The notes under the pieces were generated by a model that was not told where the DNA came from, searched no databases, and saw only the letters and a program-made list of their open reading frames with translations. From CALFER01 sp964472395 (GTDB taxonomy: Bacteria; CSSED10-310; CALFER01): DNA of 38,849 nt. A program made the translations under genes and the position numbers. This document shows, in pieces, positions 30,149 through 38,255 of the stretch. Every line of letters begins with the position of its first letter. The stretch's first letter is position 1. The stretch is taken from positions 1 to 38,849 of the forward strand of contig CAYYMM010000027.1 of the NCBI GenBank assembly GCA_964472395.1. Direction: 5' to 3'.

Positions 30149-31941
30149 AGAACGTCACACCGACAGGTACACACGGATTCAGCAGTTGGGATCTGAGAAC
30201 ACAGATCATCCTGTTCCTGGCGAGTGTCACGGTCGTGCAGCTGATCGTCATGATGATCATGCTGATGAAGTTTTCCTACACCCCCATGATTAATCGCTAC
30301 GTCGAGTACAACCGGAACACCTATCACCGGCTTTTAATCAATGAACAATCCAACGAGGCGGCGCGGCTCGCGAACCAGATCGAGGCATTTTTCGCTGAGA
30401 TCAGAACGCAGGCGACCTCGGTGTCCCGAACCCTCACCCTCGATTTTCTCTCATTTCCCGAACAGAACCGGATACTCCTCACATTTCTGCGTTCCTTCAG
30501 TGATATTGACGCGATCATCAGTCGTGATATTGAGGATCGGGTACGCATCGTGACGAAGGATAGTTCGGAATATCCCGCCACTCTCGTGCAGATCGCCTCG
30601 AACGATCCACTCCAACAGGAAACGCTCTCGGGGAAGATTGCATATTCAGAACCCTATATCGCGGACACGGGGTATCATCTCGCCATCGCAATGATGATCC
30701 CGGTGTTTTCCGAGCAAGGCCAGGCGCTTGCTGGACTGTACATGCAAATTAACCTGACCCAGATCCAGAATCTGACCTCCAAGGCGAACATCGCCAATCC
30801 GGGAACGACCTATGTGTTGGATTCCCGTGGTGCGCTCGTGGGACACATCGATAACACGCGCGTGCTGCAACGGGAGGATTTCAGTGATCTGGAGGTGTTT
30901 CAGACCTATATTCAGCAAGGACAGAATTACGGCGCGACCAGTTACATCAACAAAAATGGCGAAGAGGTGCAGGGGGCATACCACCTCGTAGCCGGACTCA
31001 ACTGGAGCGTGATAGCGGAACGGGAATATACACGGGCATACGAGGCGATCAACAGCATGGTGCAGGAAGGTGAGGATACCATCAGTAATCTGATCTATTC
31101 CACCATCCTCGGCGTCTCGATCATGATCATCGTATCCGTTGCGATCGGCAGCATCATTGCTGTCCGGATTCTCAACCCTCTGAGTAAAATTGCCAGGGAC
31201 GCAGAAATGGTTGCTTCCGGCGAGTTCACACGCAGATTCGAGCTCAAGGGCGCTTCCGAGATCCAGAAACTTGCCGGAACCCTGAATTACATGCAGGATG
31301 CCATCCACGAGTATACACTTTCGCTCAGACGCCAGGCGAACGACATGCGGCAACTGTTTCTCGGGTCGGTCGAATCTCTCGCGGCGGCAATCGATGCGAA
31401 AGATCCCTACACTCGTGGTCATTCAAGACGCGTAACGCGCATCAGTGTGCTGCTCGGCCAAAGACTCTTCCTGTCTGACGAACAGATCCGCGAACTCGAG
31501 ATTTCGGCATTGATGCATGATGTCGGCAAGATCGGAATCGATGATGCGATTTTGAAGAAACCGAGCACGGTGACTCCCGAGGAACGGAAAGTGCTTCAGA
31601 TGCATCCCGTGCTGGGAGCAGCCATCATGAAGCCGATTCCGCTTTTAACCAACATGATTCCCGGAATGCTCCAGCATCACGAACGGTGGGATGGATCAGG
31701 ATATCCGGAAGGATTGCGCGGGGAGAGCATTTCCCTGTATGGTAGAATCATTGCTGTTGCGGATACATTCGACGCGATGACTTCCGACAGACCGTACCAG
31801 GAAACGTTTTCATTCGAACGGTCCCGCGATATGATCAATGGATGGAGCGGCACTCGATACGATCCAGTTATCGTGCGAGCTTTTCTGGACGTATTCACCG
31901 CGATCTGCGATGAGATTGTCCTGATGAAGGCGCAACCATGA
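30145..31941 (+). CDS. Membrane HD-GYP c-di-GMP phosphodiesterase with Cache sensor and HAMP
   Basis: 598 residues. One transmembrane helix (about 19-43), a periplasmic dCache-like sensor (about 45-310; SEPYIADTGYHLAIAMMIPVF, GTTYVLDSRGALVGH), a second helix (about 315-340), HAMP (about 340-395) and an HD-GYP domain (about 405-595). Metal and signature residues are intact: HSRRVTRIS, LMHDVGKIGI, HPVLGA, HHERWDGSGYPEGL. It should degrade c-di-GMP in response to an external small molecule. It is co-translated with the diguanylate cyclase upstream and the FecR-domain gene downstream, an opposing enzyme pair in one operon. Confidence 0.94.
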   Translation: MKNVTPTGTHGFSSWDLRTQIILFLASVTVVQLIVMMIMLMKFSYTPMINRYVEYNRNTYHRLLINEQSNEAARLANQIEAFFAEIRTQATSVSRTLTLDFLSFPEQNRILLTFLRSFSDIDAIISRDIEDRVRIVTKDSSEYPATLVQIASNDPLQQETLSGKIAYSEPYIADTGYHLAIAMMIPVFSEQGQALAGLYMQINLTQIQNLTSKANIANPGTTYVLDSRGALVGHIDNTRVLQREDFSDLEVFQTYIQQGQNYGATSYINKNGEEVQGAYHLVAGLNWSVIAEREYTRAYEAINSMVQEGEDTISNLIYSTILGVSIMIIVSVAIGSIIAVRILNPLSKIARDAEMVASGEFTRRFELKGASEIQKLAGTLNYMQDAIHEYTLSLRRQANDMRQLFLGSVESLAAAIDAKDPYTRGHSRRVTRISVLLGQRLFLSDEQIRELEISALMHDVGKIGIDDAILKKPSTVTPEERKVLQMHPVLGAAIMKPIPLLTNMIPGMLQHHERWDGSGYPEGLRGESISLYGRIIAVADTFDAMTSDRPYQETFSFERSRDMINGWSGTRYDPVIVRAFLDVFTAICDEIVLMKAQP

Positions 31942-33416
31942 AAAAAAAACGTAGAATCCGTTGGCTCGTCATCACGATTCCCACATCCCACATCATCTTT
32001 TTCGCTGCCGCATTCCTGCTCATCATCTTCGGTGTCCTGTTCGTGATCTACGGTGGTAGATTCATGGACGATCGGCATCTTGAAAAAGCCAAAAGTTCGA
32101 TCGCGGAAGCTAAGAAACTCCTGGAAGATGCCATCGCGGTCAAAATCCTTCGAAGTGATCTCGCATCCGTTCAAACCCTGATCGGGAAAGCCGAAACGGC
32201 ACTCGATGCCGGCGATGCTCGCGCAGCCAGACGGGACGCTGAGACCTCCGTCGAGCAACTCTCGTATCTGTTAGCCACATTCCGGTCCGAATCGGAGGGG
32301 ATTACCGGGCGATTCGCCCGGATCATCGAGATGAAGGGGACGGTCGAGAAACTGTCCGGGGATGGGACAAGCTGGGTCGCCGTCGAACTCAAGGAGGTAC
32401 TCAGAAGCGGCACCCGTATCCGCACTCAGTCCGGTTCAACCGCGAAAATCAAGTTCGATGATGGGAGTGTTATTCATGTCAAGGCCGAATCACTGATCGG
32501 AATTCGTGAGTTATCGGAAGATGAACAGACTCAGACCAAGCACTCCAATATCGAACTGGGAATCAGCGAAATCGAGGCGAATATCAAGGATCCTGTTGAA
32601 TTCGATTCAACTTTCGCTCTGACCATGCCGGACAATTCGGAAGCGCATATCAAGACCGAATCCAACCTCGCGATCGTCGTCGATCAGAAAAATACCAGCA
32701 CGGTCAAGGTCTATGCCGGTAATGTCGATGTCGTCCACCAAGAACAGACGTTGTCGCTGGGATCGCGCGAAGCGGTCATCATCGATTCATCCAAGTCCAA
32801 AGGGAAAACCGTCCTGACTCCCGTCTCTATACCGATGCCTCCCCGTCTCGTTTACCCCGCCAACGGCCAGATGATTCACATCGATGAAGCATCGCCTGCG
32901 CCTCTTTACATGCGTTGGACGACCGTACAGAATGCTGCGGAATACAGACTTGAAATTTCCAAGGATTATTATTTCTACGAGCATGTCTACAATCAAACCA
33001 CGAAGGAAAGTCGAGCGTCTGTCAGCACGTTGACACCGGGCAACTATTATTGGCGCATCAGCTCATTTGATCCCTCCGGATTATCCTCAGAACCCAGTCA
33101 GTTCAATACATTTCGGTTGGCAACTGCACAGGAATCGCAAGGAGGAGAGAAGGATCTGACACCACCGAAGATCCAGATCGATCGCTTGACGGTTCTTGGC
33201 CGGATTGTCGACATCAGCGGGCGAACCGATCCGGGCTCGAACCTCTACATTAATGAAAATAAAGAAGATGTATTCGAGGATGGCAGTTTCAGGGGGTTGA
33301 TCGAGTTTGAAACTCCGGGTCTGCATTCGATCTACATCGAAGCATACGATAATGCCGGCAATGCGACGACCGCCCGGCGCGAAGTGACCATCTCCGAATC
33401 CGCTTCAACACGTTGA
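31938..33416 (+). CDS. Membrane-anchored FecR-domain protein with C-terminal Ig/FN3-like domains
   Basis: 492 residues. A basic start and one transmembrane helix (about 17-38) are followed by a helical, coiled region (about 48-120). The FecR-type beta domain (about 130-290) shows ARIIEMKGTVEKL, LRSGTRIRTQSGSTAKIKFDDGSVIHV and KVYAGNVDVV. Two beta-sandwich regions follow: one like a fibronectin/Ig fold with YRLEISKDYYF and YYWRISSFDPSG, then a bacterial Ig-like end (ISGRTDPGSNLYIN ... YDNAGN). It is periplasmic or surface exposed and may bind polysaccharide or peptidoglycan. Coupled by ATGA to the HD-GYP gene, suggesting it senses or executes c-di-GMP-controlled envelope functions; that link is inference. 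Confidence 0.85.
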   Translation: MKKKRRIRWLVITIPTSHIIFFAAAFLLIIFGVLFVIYGGRFMDDRHLEKAKSSIAEAKKLLEDAIAVKILRSDLASVQTLIGKAETALDAGDARAARRDAETSVEQLSYLLATFRSESEGITGRFARIIEMKGTVEKLSGDGTSWVAVELKEVLRSGTRIRTQSGSTAKIKFDDGSVIHVKAESLIGIRELSEDEQTQTKHSNIELGISEIEANIKDPVEFDSTFALTMPDNSEAHIKTESNLAIVVDQKNTSTVKVYAGNVDVVHQEQTLSLGSREAVIIDSSKSKGKTVLTPVSIPMPPRLVYPANGQMIHIDEASPAPLYMRWTTVQNAAEYRLEISKDYYFYEHVYNQTTKESRASVSTLTPGNYYWRISSFDPSGLSSEPSQFNTFRLATAQESQGGEKDLTPPKIQIDRLTVLGRIVDISGRTDPGSNLYINENKEDVFEDGSFRGLIEFETPGLHSIYIEAYDNAGNATTARREVTISESASTR

Positions 33417-33665
33417 TCACCCGATTCGATCGGCTTTCAGGGTTTTACTGGCATGTGAAATATCAAGAATCTCGAAGTGCGTGCCATGGATCGCGTTGTA
33501 GTGATGAATAAAAAAAGCAGAGACAGAAACACCCCATCTCGGCTTGAGTGCCAGTATGGGCAGAGTTGCGGCCACGAGCGGTACGAAGGCGGCAACCAAA
33601 TCCAGAAAGAAAATCGCCACGCATATCCATAAACCCCGCGAACCGATCAACTTCCTTAACAACAT
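33417..33665 (-). CDS. Small membrane protein of unknown function
   Basis: 82 residues. A short basic start (LLRKLIGSRGLW) and a long hydrophobic stretch covering about residues 12-40, probably two short helices, are followed by a soluble tail containing FEILDIS. A G-rich Shine-Dalgarno lies in the end of the Smr gene, whose stop is one base before this ATG, so it is coupled to it. Its stop codon directly abuts the convergent fecR-like stop with no gap. No family recognised; gene call supported by the operon position and RBS. Confidence 0.6.
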   Translation of the reverse strand: MLLRKLIGSRGLWICVAIFFLDLVAAFVPLVAATLPILALKPRWGVSVSAFFIHHYNAIHGTHFEILDISHASKTLKADRIG

Positions 33666-33666
33666 C

Positions 33667-34083
33667 TCATTCCCCCCTCAATCGTGCAATCGTTGCTCCC
33701 GATCCACCCGATTCACTCGGCGCGTCGCCGAATCCGATGACATCCGGATGGGAACTCAGAAATGACGCAACAATTCGTTTTTGTGTATAGACTCCCTTCC
33801 CGTGGATGATGCGGACTTCCCTGAATCCGGCCGTAAGGGCCGCTTCGATGTAAGCGTCGAGCACCATGCGGGTTTCGGAAGGATCGAATGTGTGAAGGTC
33901 GATCGCATCCTCAATGGGAATCTCGATCGCCTCCCCGTTGAATGGATCGGTGAGTCCTTCGGACTCGTTGGTATCGTGCTGCCAGCTCAGGTTGATCTGA
34001 TGATCTCCGGGATCGTCTGTCGGCATCCGCGCACGATCGAGTCTCAAGAGTTGCTTCAGATGTAATAACAGCGATTCAAACAT
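33667..34083 (-). CDS. Smr-domain protein
   Basis: 138 residues. After a short N-terminal helix the Smr (small MutS-related) domain covers about 60-136. IDLHTFDPSETRMVLDAYI carries the DLH motif, REVRIIHGKG is the HGxG motif, and GGSGATIARL is the C-terminal glycine motif. Smr domains are nucleases or nucleic-acid binders, as at the end of MutS2. Standalone Smr proteins of this size are common. GGAGG lies eight bases before the ATG, and a TATACT -10 (34114-34109) sits upstream, without a clear -35. First gene of a two-gene unit with a small membrane protein. Confidence 0.88.
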   Translation of the reverse strand: MFESLLLHLKQLLRLDRARMPTDDPGDHQINLSWQHDTNESEGLTDPFNGEAIEIPIEDAIDLHTFDPSETRMVLDAYIEAALTAGFREVRIIHGKGVYTQKRIVASFLSSHPDVIGFGDAPSESGGSGATIARLRGE

Positions 34084-34144
34084 ACGTGGGCCTCCGACAA
34101 ACGTAAACAGTATAATCGGAACGGTATCGTGAAAAAAGGACGAG

Positions 34145-34173
34145 TTGCCATCCGTGAACCCGTCCGGTAAAGT
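34145..34173 (+). promoter_or_regulatory. Promoter giving a nearly leaderless glycosyltransferase mRNA
   Basis: TTGCCA (34145-34150), 17-base spacer, TAAAGT (34168-34173). The expected start of transcription (about 34180) is within a few bases of the ATG at 34182, which has no Shine-Dalgarno, so the message may be leaderless. Confidence 0.45.
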
Positions 34174-34181
34174 AATTTGCG

Positions 34182-35057
34182 ATGAAAGGCGTGACGGTTG
34201 CGGTATGCGTATATAACGGAGAAGCCACCATCGAGGCGTGTCTGTCAAGCCTTCTGGCGCTGGATTACCCTTCGGACTTGCTCGATATTCTTGTGATCGA
34301 CAATGCCTCGACCGACAAAACCCCGGACATTGTCCGGCGTTATCCCGTGCGTGTTTTGAATGAACCGATCAAAGGCCGGGGTTTGGCGCGCAATCGGGCG
34401 CAGATCGAAGCGATTCACCCGGTGATCGCCTTTACCGATGCGGACTGTATCGCCGATCCGAAGTGGCTGATCAACCTGATGCGCGCGTTCGACGATGAAC
34501 AGGTGGGGATTGCGGGCGGCCGTATCGAGTGGGAGGGGACCGATGATCTGACACGGTTTCAATCCATCCGGAGAACGCTTTCGAACGAAGAATTCAGCGG
34601 CGATTACCCGTTTTCACCGCCCTTCGTTGCCACGGCGAATGCTGCGTTCCGTCTCGAAGCGATTCGATCGGTCGGCGGATTCCGGTCTCAATACAATAGC
34701 GGAGAGGATGCGGCGATCTGCTGGTCCATCCAACGTCACGGATATCATCTCCGGTATGTGCCGGATGCGCTCGTCACACACTGCCATCGATATTCTATCC
34801 AGTCGTTTTTCAACCATCAGATTCTCTACGGTTTCGGCGGGGTCCATCTGTTCCACGATTTCTTCCCTGCGCATCGAGTATGGATCTGGTGGGGACTTTA
34901 CGTGCGTTTCGTTTCCTCTGTGATCAGAATCCCCTTCGCGCTTCTTGTGCGCGATCCCTTCGCCCGGAAACTCCCGCTGTACGACGCTCTGCGTGACGCA
35001 GGGCTCATCATCGGAAGGCTCAGGGGAGCGTTCCGGTATCGCGTCCTGGCACTATGA
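34182..35057 (+). CDS. Family 2 glycosyltransferase
   Basis: 291 residues. The GT-A core shows TVAVCVYNGEATIEACLSSL, DILVIDNASTDKT, GRGLARNRAQIEA and FTDADCIADP (DxD-type metal site). FVATANAAFR, GGFRSQYNSGEDAAICW (the catalytic-base ED) and YVPDALVTHCHR follow. The C-terminal 80 residues hold amphipathic/hydrophobic segments suggesting membrane association. It transfers a sugar from a nucleotide donor, probably to a lipid-linked polysaccharide. The stop overlaps the next gene (ATGA). Donor and acceptor unknown. Confidence 0.92.
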   Translation: MKGVTVAVCVYNGEATIEACLSSLLALDYPSDLLDILVIDNASTDKTPDIVRRYPVRVLNEPIKGRGLARNRAQIEAIHPVIAFTDADCIADPKWLINLMRAFDDEQVGIAGGRIEWEGTDDLTRFQSIRRTLSNEEFSGDYPFSPPFVATANAAFRLEAIRSVGGFRSQYNSGEDAAICWSIQRHGYHLRYVPDALVTHCHRYSIQSFFNHQILYGFGGVHLFHDFFPAHRVWIWWGLYVRFVSSVIRIPFALLVRDPFARKLPLYDALRDAGLIIGRLRGAFRYRVLAL

Positions 35058-35812
35058 ACGGCCGGACGCTATCGATGTGCGAACAAAATGCTGTTCCAGT
35101 CTCGGTTCGATTGATATGCCGATTCACCGGCGAGGATTCGGATACTGAGTTTGATCTCTCCCACGCACAGCAGACCTCGCCGTTATGCCCCGAAGTCCTG
35201 CTCACTCAAAATGAGTTCGGACTTATCGACTTGATCGTGCGGGTCAATCCGGAACGCGACATTACCGTCGTCCATCTGTCAATTCATACCCGCTTCTCAT
35301 CCTGCTTCAACTCTATCGTAACGGGCTCGCGTTCAATTTCATGTAATGCCGGAACATCCCGTGTCGAACAGTGCATCGAGTGCGATGGACAGCCGATCGT
35401 TTTGTATTCGGAGACTCCGGGCCGGAATCTCGTCGTGACGCCGGATCCTCATCAACTCTTTGTCAGGGCGCACGCGACTCTGACCAATACCGGTTTAGCC
35501 GGACTCAAGTGGGTGCGCTATGAAGATGGCGTCGCGCCAGTTTCGATAATGCGCGGAGAGTGGATAATGTTTCGATGCCGGATCGATTCAACTGAAGCGG
35601 GTGAGGGGAAGGATGCCCGGCCTGTGGAAATTGGCCGCCGGACTGCGGAAATCGTTGAGAACCCGAGGGATTCGGGCAGACGATTTCGTCCGGATTGGGT
35701 GCTCAAAAGCCTGGTATTCGCTTCACTGTTTTCGTGGATCGCAATGGTGGCCACTGCCCGTTGGATCGTATCGTTGTGGCGTCCCGATTCTCGGAAACAG
35801 AAGATAGGATGA
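35054..35812 (+). CDS. Unknown protein with C-terminal membrane helix, between two glycosyltransferases
   Basis: 252 residues. No family recognised. The N-terminal 200 residues look beta-rich and contain scattered cysteines (about seven), some closely spaced (VEQCIECDG near residue 108). A basic linker and one C-terminal transmembrane helix (about 218-240; VFASLFSWIAMVATARW) follow, ending in a basic tail, so it is probably tail-anchored. Reality of the gene is supported by the ATGA overlap with the upstream glycosyltransferase and the start of the next glycosyltransferase two bases after its stop. An internal ATG (35075) is an alternative start. Could be a partner or chaperone of the glycosyltransferases. 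Confidence 0.65.
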   Translation: MNGRTLSMCEQNAVPVSVRLICRFTGEDSDTEFDLSHAQQTSPLCPEVLLTQNEFGLIDLIVRVNPERDITVVHLSIHTRFSSCFNSIVTGSRSISCNAGTSRVEQCIECDGQPIVLYSETPGRNLVVTPDPHQLFVRAHATLTNTGLAGLKWVRYEDGVAPVSIMRGEWIMFRCRIDSTEAGEGKDARPVEIGRRTAEIVENPRDSGRRFRPDWVLKSLVFASLFSWIAMVATARWIVSLWRPDSRKQKIG

Positions 35813-35813
35813 A

Positions 35814-36668
35814 ATGAACGCACGGATGGAACGAATCGGGCTGTATGTTCCGGCGTACAACGCTGCGGAGTATCTCGAACGCTGCCTGACTGCCGTGAAG
35901 GCGATCGAATATCCTGTTGAACGGGTGATCGTCATCGACGACGGTTCGCACGATGCTTCGGCGTCGATCGCCCGAAGTATGGGTGTTGAGGTGATCGCAC
36001 ATGAATGCAACCGGGGTCTGTCGATCGCTCGCCGAACCGCATTCTCCAATCTCGATACGCCATTCATCGCGTCTCTCGATGCAGATTGTTGTCCGCATCC
36101 CGACTGGTTGACCCGGTTGATGGCTGGTTTCGATAGTCCGGTTGTTGCCGGGGTTTGCGGCAAGCTGATCGAGCGTTGCATCGATCGATCGGTCGACTAC
36201 TGGCGGTCACGACATATGAAACAGCATTGGGGGGATGAACCCAGTGATCGACCTCCGTATCTGTTTGGAAACAACAACGTGTTTCGGCGCGACGCCGTGA
36301 TTGCTGCGGGCGGCTATCCAGAGTCCCTTGAATATCGTACGAACTACGAAGATTTCTACATGAGCGGTCGTTTAAGGGGGAGGGGTTGGCGTCTGCGGTA
36401 CATCCCGGATGCTCGTGTGGATCATCTTCGCCGCGATTCGCTCACGAGCCTCTATCGAACCCACTGGAACTGGTACTTTCAAGGCAAACCTCGCCCCGAC
36501 ACGATGCGCAACCTGGTTTGGAAGCTGCGCGACGCTGCTTACTGGGGTGTTCGATATAGTCTGAAAGATATCGCGAAGAGGGACTGGCGGAGTTTACCGA
36601 TCAGCCTGGGTTTCGCGTATGCCATGGCCCGTCTTGACCTGAACTACTACCTTGATCACCGCTACTAA
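35814..36668 (+). CDS. Family 2 glycosyltransferase
   Basis: 284 residues with IGLYVPAYNAAEYLERCL, RVIVIDDGSHDAS, NRGLSIARRTAF and IASLDADCCPHPDW (DxD site). FGNNNVFRR, GGYPESLEYRTNYEDFYMSGRLR (catalytic ED) and YIPDARVDHLRRDS complete the GT-A pattern. It is related in layout to the GT2 at 34182, but there is no long hydrophobic tail. An AGGATGA sequence before the ATG serves as Shine-Dalgarno and overlaps the previous stop. Third gene of the plus-strand polysaccharide unit; it ends 12 bases from the convergent sugar-phosphate transferase gene. Confidence 0.92.
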   Translation: MNARMERIGLYVPAYNAAEYLERCLTAVKAIEYPVERVIVIDDGSHDASASIARSMGVEVIAHECNRGLSIARRTAFSNLDTPFIASLDADCCPHPDWLTRLMAGFDSPVVAGVCGKLIERCIDRSVDYWRSRHMKQHWGDEPSDRPPYLFGNNNVFRRDAVIAAGGYPESLEYRTNYEDFYMSGRLRGRGWRLRYIPDARVDHLRRDSLTSLYRTHWNWYFQGKPRPDTMRNLVWKLRDAAYWGVRYSLKDIAKRDWRSLPISLGFAYAMARLDLNYYLDHRY

Positions 36669-36709
36669 AAATCGTGTTCATCAAGTCGCTCCGCGCCCCG
36701 TGAACACGA
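36667..36709 (-). terminator. Terminator of the sugar-phosphate transferase gene, 5' arm inside the coding region
   Basis: Minus strand: a perfect 9-base stem TCGTGTTCA/TGAACACGA (36709-36701 with 36680-36672) is followed by five T residues (36671-36667). The first arm lies in the last codons and the stop codon is in the loop. Confidence 0.8.
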
Positions 36710-38165
36710 CTGGAACTGTCTTGAGAATGATCCAGATATCGAGCAGGATCGAGTGTTTACGAAGGTAGTAGATGTCGTATTTGATCCGATCCGACAGCGA
36801 TGTCGTTCCGCGGCACATGACCTGCTGCATCCCGGTGATGCCCGGCTTGATCTTCAAGCGCCGCCGCTGCCAGATGTTGTACTTATCGACGAGTTGCGTC
36901 TCCTCTGGCCGCGGTCCGACAACGCTCATGTGTCCGATGAACACATTCCAGAACTGCGGAATCTCGTCCAGGCTCGAGCGCCTCAGCCATCTGCCGACGC
37001 GCGTCACACGTGGATCGTTTCGAATCTTGAACACGGGCTCTTCCAGTTGATCGATATCGATCAGTGTTCCCAGTTTGGACTCGGCATCGAAGTACATCGT
37101 GCGAAACTTGAGCATCGGGAACGGTTGACCGCCGACCCCTGCCCGGCGCTGAATAAAGAAGACCGGGCCTTTAGAATCGAGCCGGATGGCGAGCATAATG
37201 ATCAGGCTGAGTGGGAGCGTGACGAGAATGATCATGAGCGAAAAAACAAGGTCGAATATGCGCTTGAGGAGCAGGCTGAGCTCGTACATGGGTTGTTCTC
37301 GAACGGCAACGAGTGGTAATCCGTCGAGATCGCTCATGTCAGCAAAATCGATCAGAAGATCGTACACGGTCGGAACCATCTTGACGGCGACATGATAGGA
37401 TTCGCAGATCGACACCATTTCGAGCAGCTTGAAGTGACTGATCTCAGGGTCACAAACAAAGACTTCGTCGATCTGACGCTCGATGAGAATCGTTTCGAAC
37501 TCTGAGACATCGCCCAGGAATGGGAAGCCATCCAGATCCTTGAAGTTTTCGCTCACCGTTGCGATGAATCCGTTGACACGGTAACCGAGTTCGGGATGAT
37601 CTTTGAGTTTTCGGACGACGATATGGGCCATTTCTCCACTGCCGGTGATCAACACGACACGACTCCTGAAACCTCTCACATGCAACCAGTGTTCGACCGT
37701 GAGAAGAAAAAAGCGCCATGTGCCGAGGAACCCGAGAGCCAGAGTGTAGGAGTACAGCAAGACGATGCGAGAGTATTGAAAGCCTTCAAAACGAGCGAAG
37801 AACGTAGCCGAGGTGGCGAACAGGAAATTGAGAGTCAGCGTTTTGATCAGACCGTGCAGTTCGTCGATGAGCCATCGGGCGCGCTCCCGGCGATACATTT
37901 TGAACAAACTCGCCAGTGTCACGAAGATGTAGTTGAGGAACAGAAGTCCGAGTGCATATTCCTTGAACGGTGGGAGCGGTACCGATGGAATCCAGCGGCT
38001 TCCGACGCCCCACTCGAACCGGAAACGAATGTGAAAGGCCAGAAACAATGCGCAATTGAGCAGTAAGAGATCGACGATGCCGATCAGGATCGTATTGAAT
38101 TCAGACCGCCAGAGGCGACGGATCCGATGATCCGAGGGTTTCTCCTTGAGTGCTGAATCCGGCAT
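36681..38165 (-). CDS. Undecaprenyl-phosphate sugar-1-phosphate transferase (WbaP/polyprenyl glycosylphosphotransferase family)
   Basis: 494 residues. Four membrane helices in the first 160 residues are followed by a Rossmann-like CoA-binding-type domain (about 168-290; VVLITGSGEMAHIVV). The C-terminal bacterial sugar transferase domain (about 300-494) shows LLKRIFDLVFSLMIILV, DSKGPVFFIQRRAGVGGQPFPMLKFRTM, DEIPQFWNVFIGHMSVVGPRPE and KPGITGMQQV. It starts exopolysaccharide or O-antigen assembly by putting a sugar phosphate on undecaprenyl phosphate at the inner membrane. GAGGA lies upstream of the ATG. Convergent with the GT2 cluster and downstream of another GT2, fitting one polysaccharide locus. 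Confidence 0.94.
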   Translation of the reverse strand: MPDSALKEKPSDHRIRRLWRSEFNTILIGIVDLLLLNCALFLAFHIRFRFEWGVGSRWIPSVPLPPFKEYALGLLFLNYIFVTLASLFKMYRRERARWLIDELHGLIKTLTLNFLFATSATFFARFEGFQYSRIVLLYSYTLALGFLGTWRFFLLTVEHWLHVRGFRSRVVLITGSGEMAHIVVRKLKDHPELGYRVNGFIATVSENFKDLDGFPFLGDVSEFETILIERQIDEVFVCDPEISHFKLLEMVSICESYHVAVKMVPTVYDLLIDFADMSDLDGLPLVAVREQPMYELSLLLKRIFDLVFSLMIILVTLPLSLIIMLAIRLDSKGPVFFIQRRAGVGGQPFPMLKFRTMYFDAESKLGTLIDIDQLEEPVFKIRNDPRVTRVGRWLRRSSLDEIPQFWNVFIGHMSVVGPRPEETQLVDKYNIWQRRRLKIKPGITGMQQVMCRGTTSLSDRIKYDIYYLRKHSILLDIWIILKTVPVVFTGRGAT

Positions 38166-38255
38166 TCCGTCTCATTCCTCTGAACAGAACACTTGCAACC
38201 GTTCACGCATCAAAGTTTCCTCGAATCCCCATCTGGCGTCAAGCATTCCGGTGCG

